DNA of 64,000 nt from Streptomyces sp. NBC_01260 (GTDB lineage: Bacteria > Actinomycetota > Actinomycetes > Streptomycetales > Streptomycetaceae): NCBI RefSeq assembly GCF_036226405.1, contig NZ_CP108464.1:8556001-8620000 (forward strand), in the 5' to 3' direction. Every line of letters starts with the position of its first letter. Position 1 is the stretch's first letter. Positions 63,608-64,000 of the stretch are shown here, one piece after another. The notes beneath the pieces are model-generated. The model had not been told where the DNA came from. It made no database searches and saw nothing but the letters and a program-made list of their open reading frames with translations. The translations under genes were made by a program, and so were the position numbers.

Positions 63608-63643
63608 GGGCGGACCGCAGACGGCGGGTCTGACAAGAGATGC

Positions 63644-63877
63644 TGCGATGCCTTCGCCGACGACGCGCCGGCCGCGCCGGAGCCCGGCGCGGTCCCACCC
63701 GGAATGTCCTGGGCGCATCGGGCACTGGCCCTGCTCGACCTCCGTCACGCCCGATGGGAGTCCGCCCGCACCCGCCTGGCCGCCCTTCACACCGGACCGG
63801 CGAGATACCGGCTCTCCGGCCTGCGCCGCATTCCTGACCTGGTCGAGGCAGCAGTGCGGGTTCGACCGGCCGGATGA
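63644..63877 (+). pseudogene. Large LuxR (LAL) regulator fragment
   Basis: A plus frame reads MSWAHRALALLDLRHARWES, ARTRLAALHTGPARYRLSGL and RRIPDLVEAAVRVRPAG before a stop; a shifted frame continues DDARERLARIADRAYDATR. The repeated-helix pattern (ALALLDLxxxRWxxAxxRL; PDLVEAAVRxxRxDxAR) is that of the TPR-like middle part of AAA-LuxR regulators. No ATPase or HTH part is present. Confidence 0.5.
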
Positions 63878-63938
63878 TGCCCGCGAGCGGCTCGCACGGA
63901 TCGCGGACCGGGCATACGATGCCACGCGTTGTACAGGG

Positions 63939-64000
63939 TCAGGACAGGCTGCCGCGGAGGGCGTTGACGCGCTCGGCGCCTGCGTCGAAGGCCGGCCCGT
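63939..64000 (-). CDS. C-terminal end of a gene continuing beyond the window
   Basis: On the minus strand the last 20 codons read GPAFDAGAERVNALRGSLS and stop at 63939-63941. Too little for a family call; included because the frame runs off the window. Confidence 0.3.
   Translation of the reverse strand, partial: GPAFDAGAERVNALRGSLS

Overview
The window is chromosomal DNA from a Streptomyces-like actinomycete. GC content is high with strong GC third-position bias, GTG starts are frequent, operons are linked by 4-base stop/start overlaps, leucine TTA codons are rare, sugar ABC operons lack their own ATPase, and one cluster matches the intracellular contractile injection systems known from Streptomyces.

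Left arm (1-11.5 kb): the end of a family-2 glycosyltransferase; a DeoR regulator followed by a tightly overlapping polyol/sugar operon (lipoprotein, two permeases, zinc dehydrogenase, PfkB kinase) closed by a strong hairpin; an unassigned protein; a large Clp-type unfoldase; and a small membrane protein.

Core (11.5-34.1 kb): a contractile injection system (CIS). In order: a membrane-anchored Ig-like protein (minus strand), a NarL/LuxR regulator carrying a TTA codon, a secreted beta-propeller protein, the DUF4255-type terminator/cap protein, the AAA+ ATPase, then sheath, tube, a tail-assembly-like protein, a 52-residue protein, a 1032-residue disordered protein, second tube protein, LysM protein, VgrG-like spike, PAAR tip, gp25-like, baseplate J-like (gp6) and tail-protein-I-like (gp7) proteins, and finally a protein with zinc ribbons, a disordered stretch, one membrane helix and a discoidin-like domain that matches the described Streptomyces CisA. 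No tail fibre, typical tape measure or obvious toxin is visible, as expected for a particle that stays in the cytoplasm. Two TTA codons (regulator and gp7-like gene) point to bldA control.

Middle (34-53 kb): a stand-alone AsnRS/asparagine-synthetase-A-like catalytic protein with a TTA codon, flanked by an SDR and a flavin-dependent monooxygenase; small detoxification-type genes; a FadR-type regulator with a perfect 9-base inverted-repeat operator in front of a mannonate-dehydratase gene whose ABC transporter has collapsed by internal deletion to an 82-residue fusion; a prolyl oligopeptidase; an MHS-family transporter; and a MarR-controlled acyl-CoA/amidohydrolase operon that looks leaderless.

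Right arm (53-64 kb): a minus-strand operon that I cannot match to a described system: a 47-residue peptide, an ABC exporter and a Nudix-Nudix-kinase fusion linked by ATGA overlaps, an MFS remnant, a frameshifted small gene, a porphobilinogen-deaminase paralogue, a PIG-L deacetylase remnant and a tandem-Nudix protein. Beyond it lies a decayed zone: frameshifted TrmO-like gene, IS21 IstA remnants, SUKH and large LuxR-regulator fragments, and an apparently intact streptomycin 3''-phosphotransferase gene.
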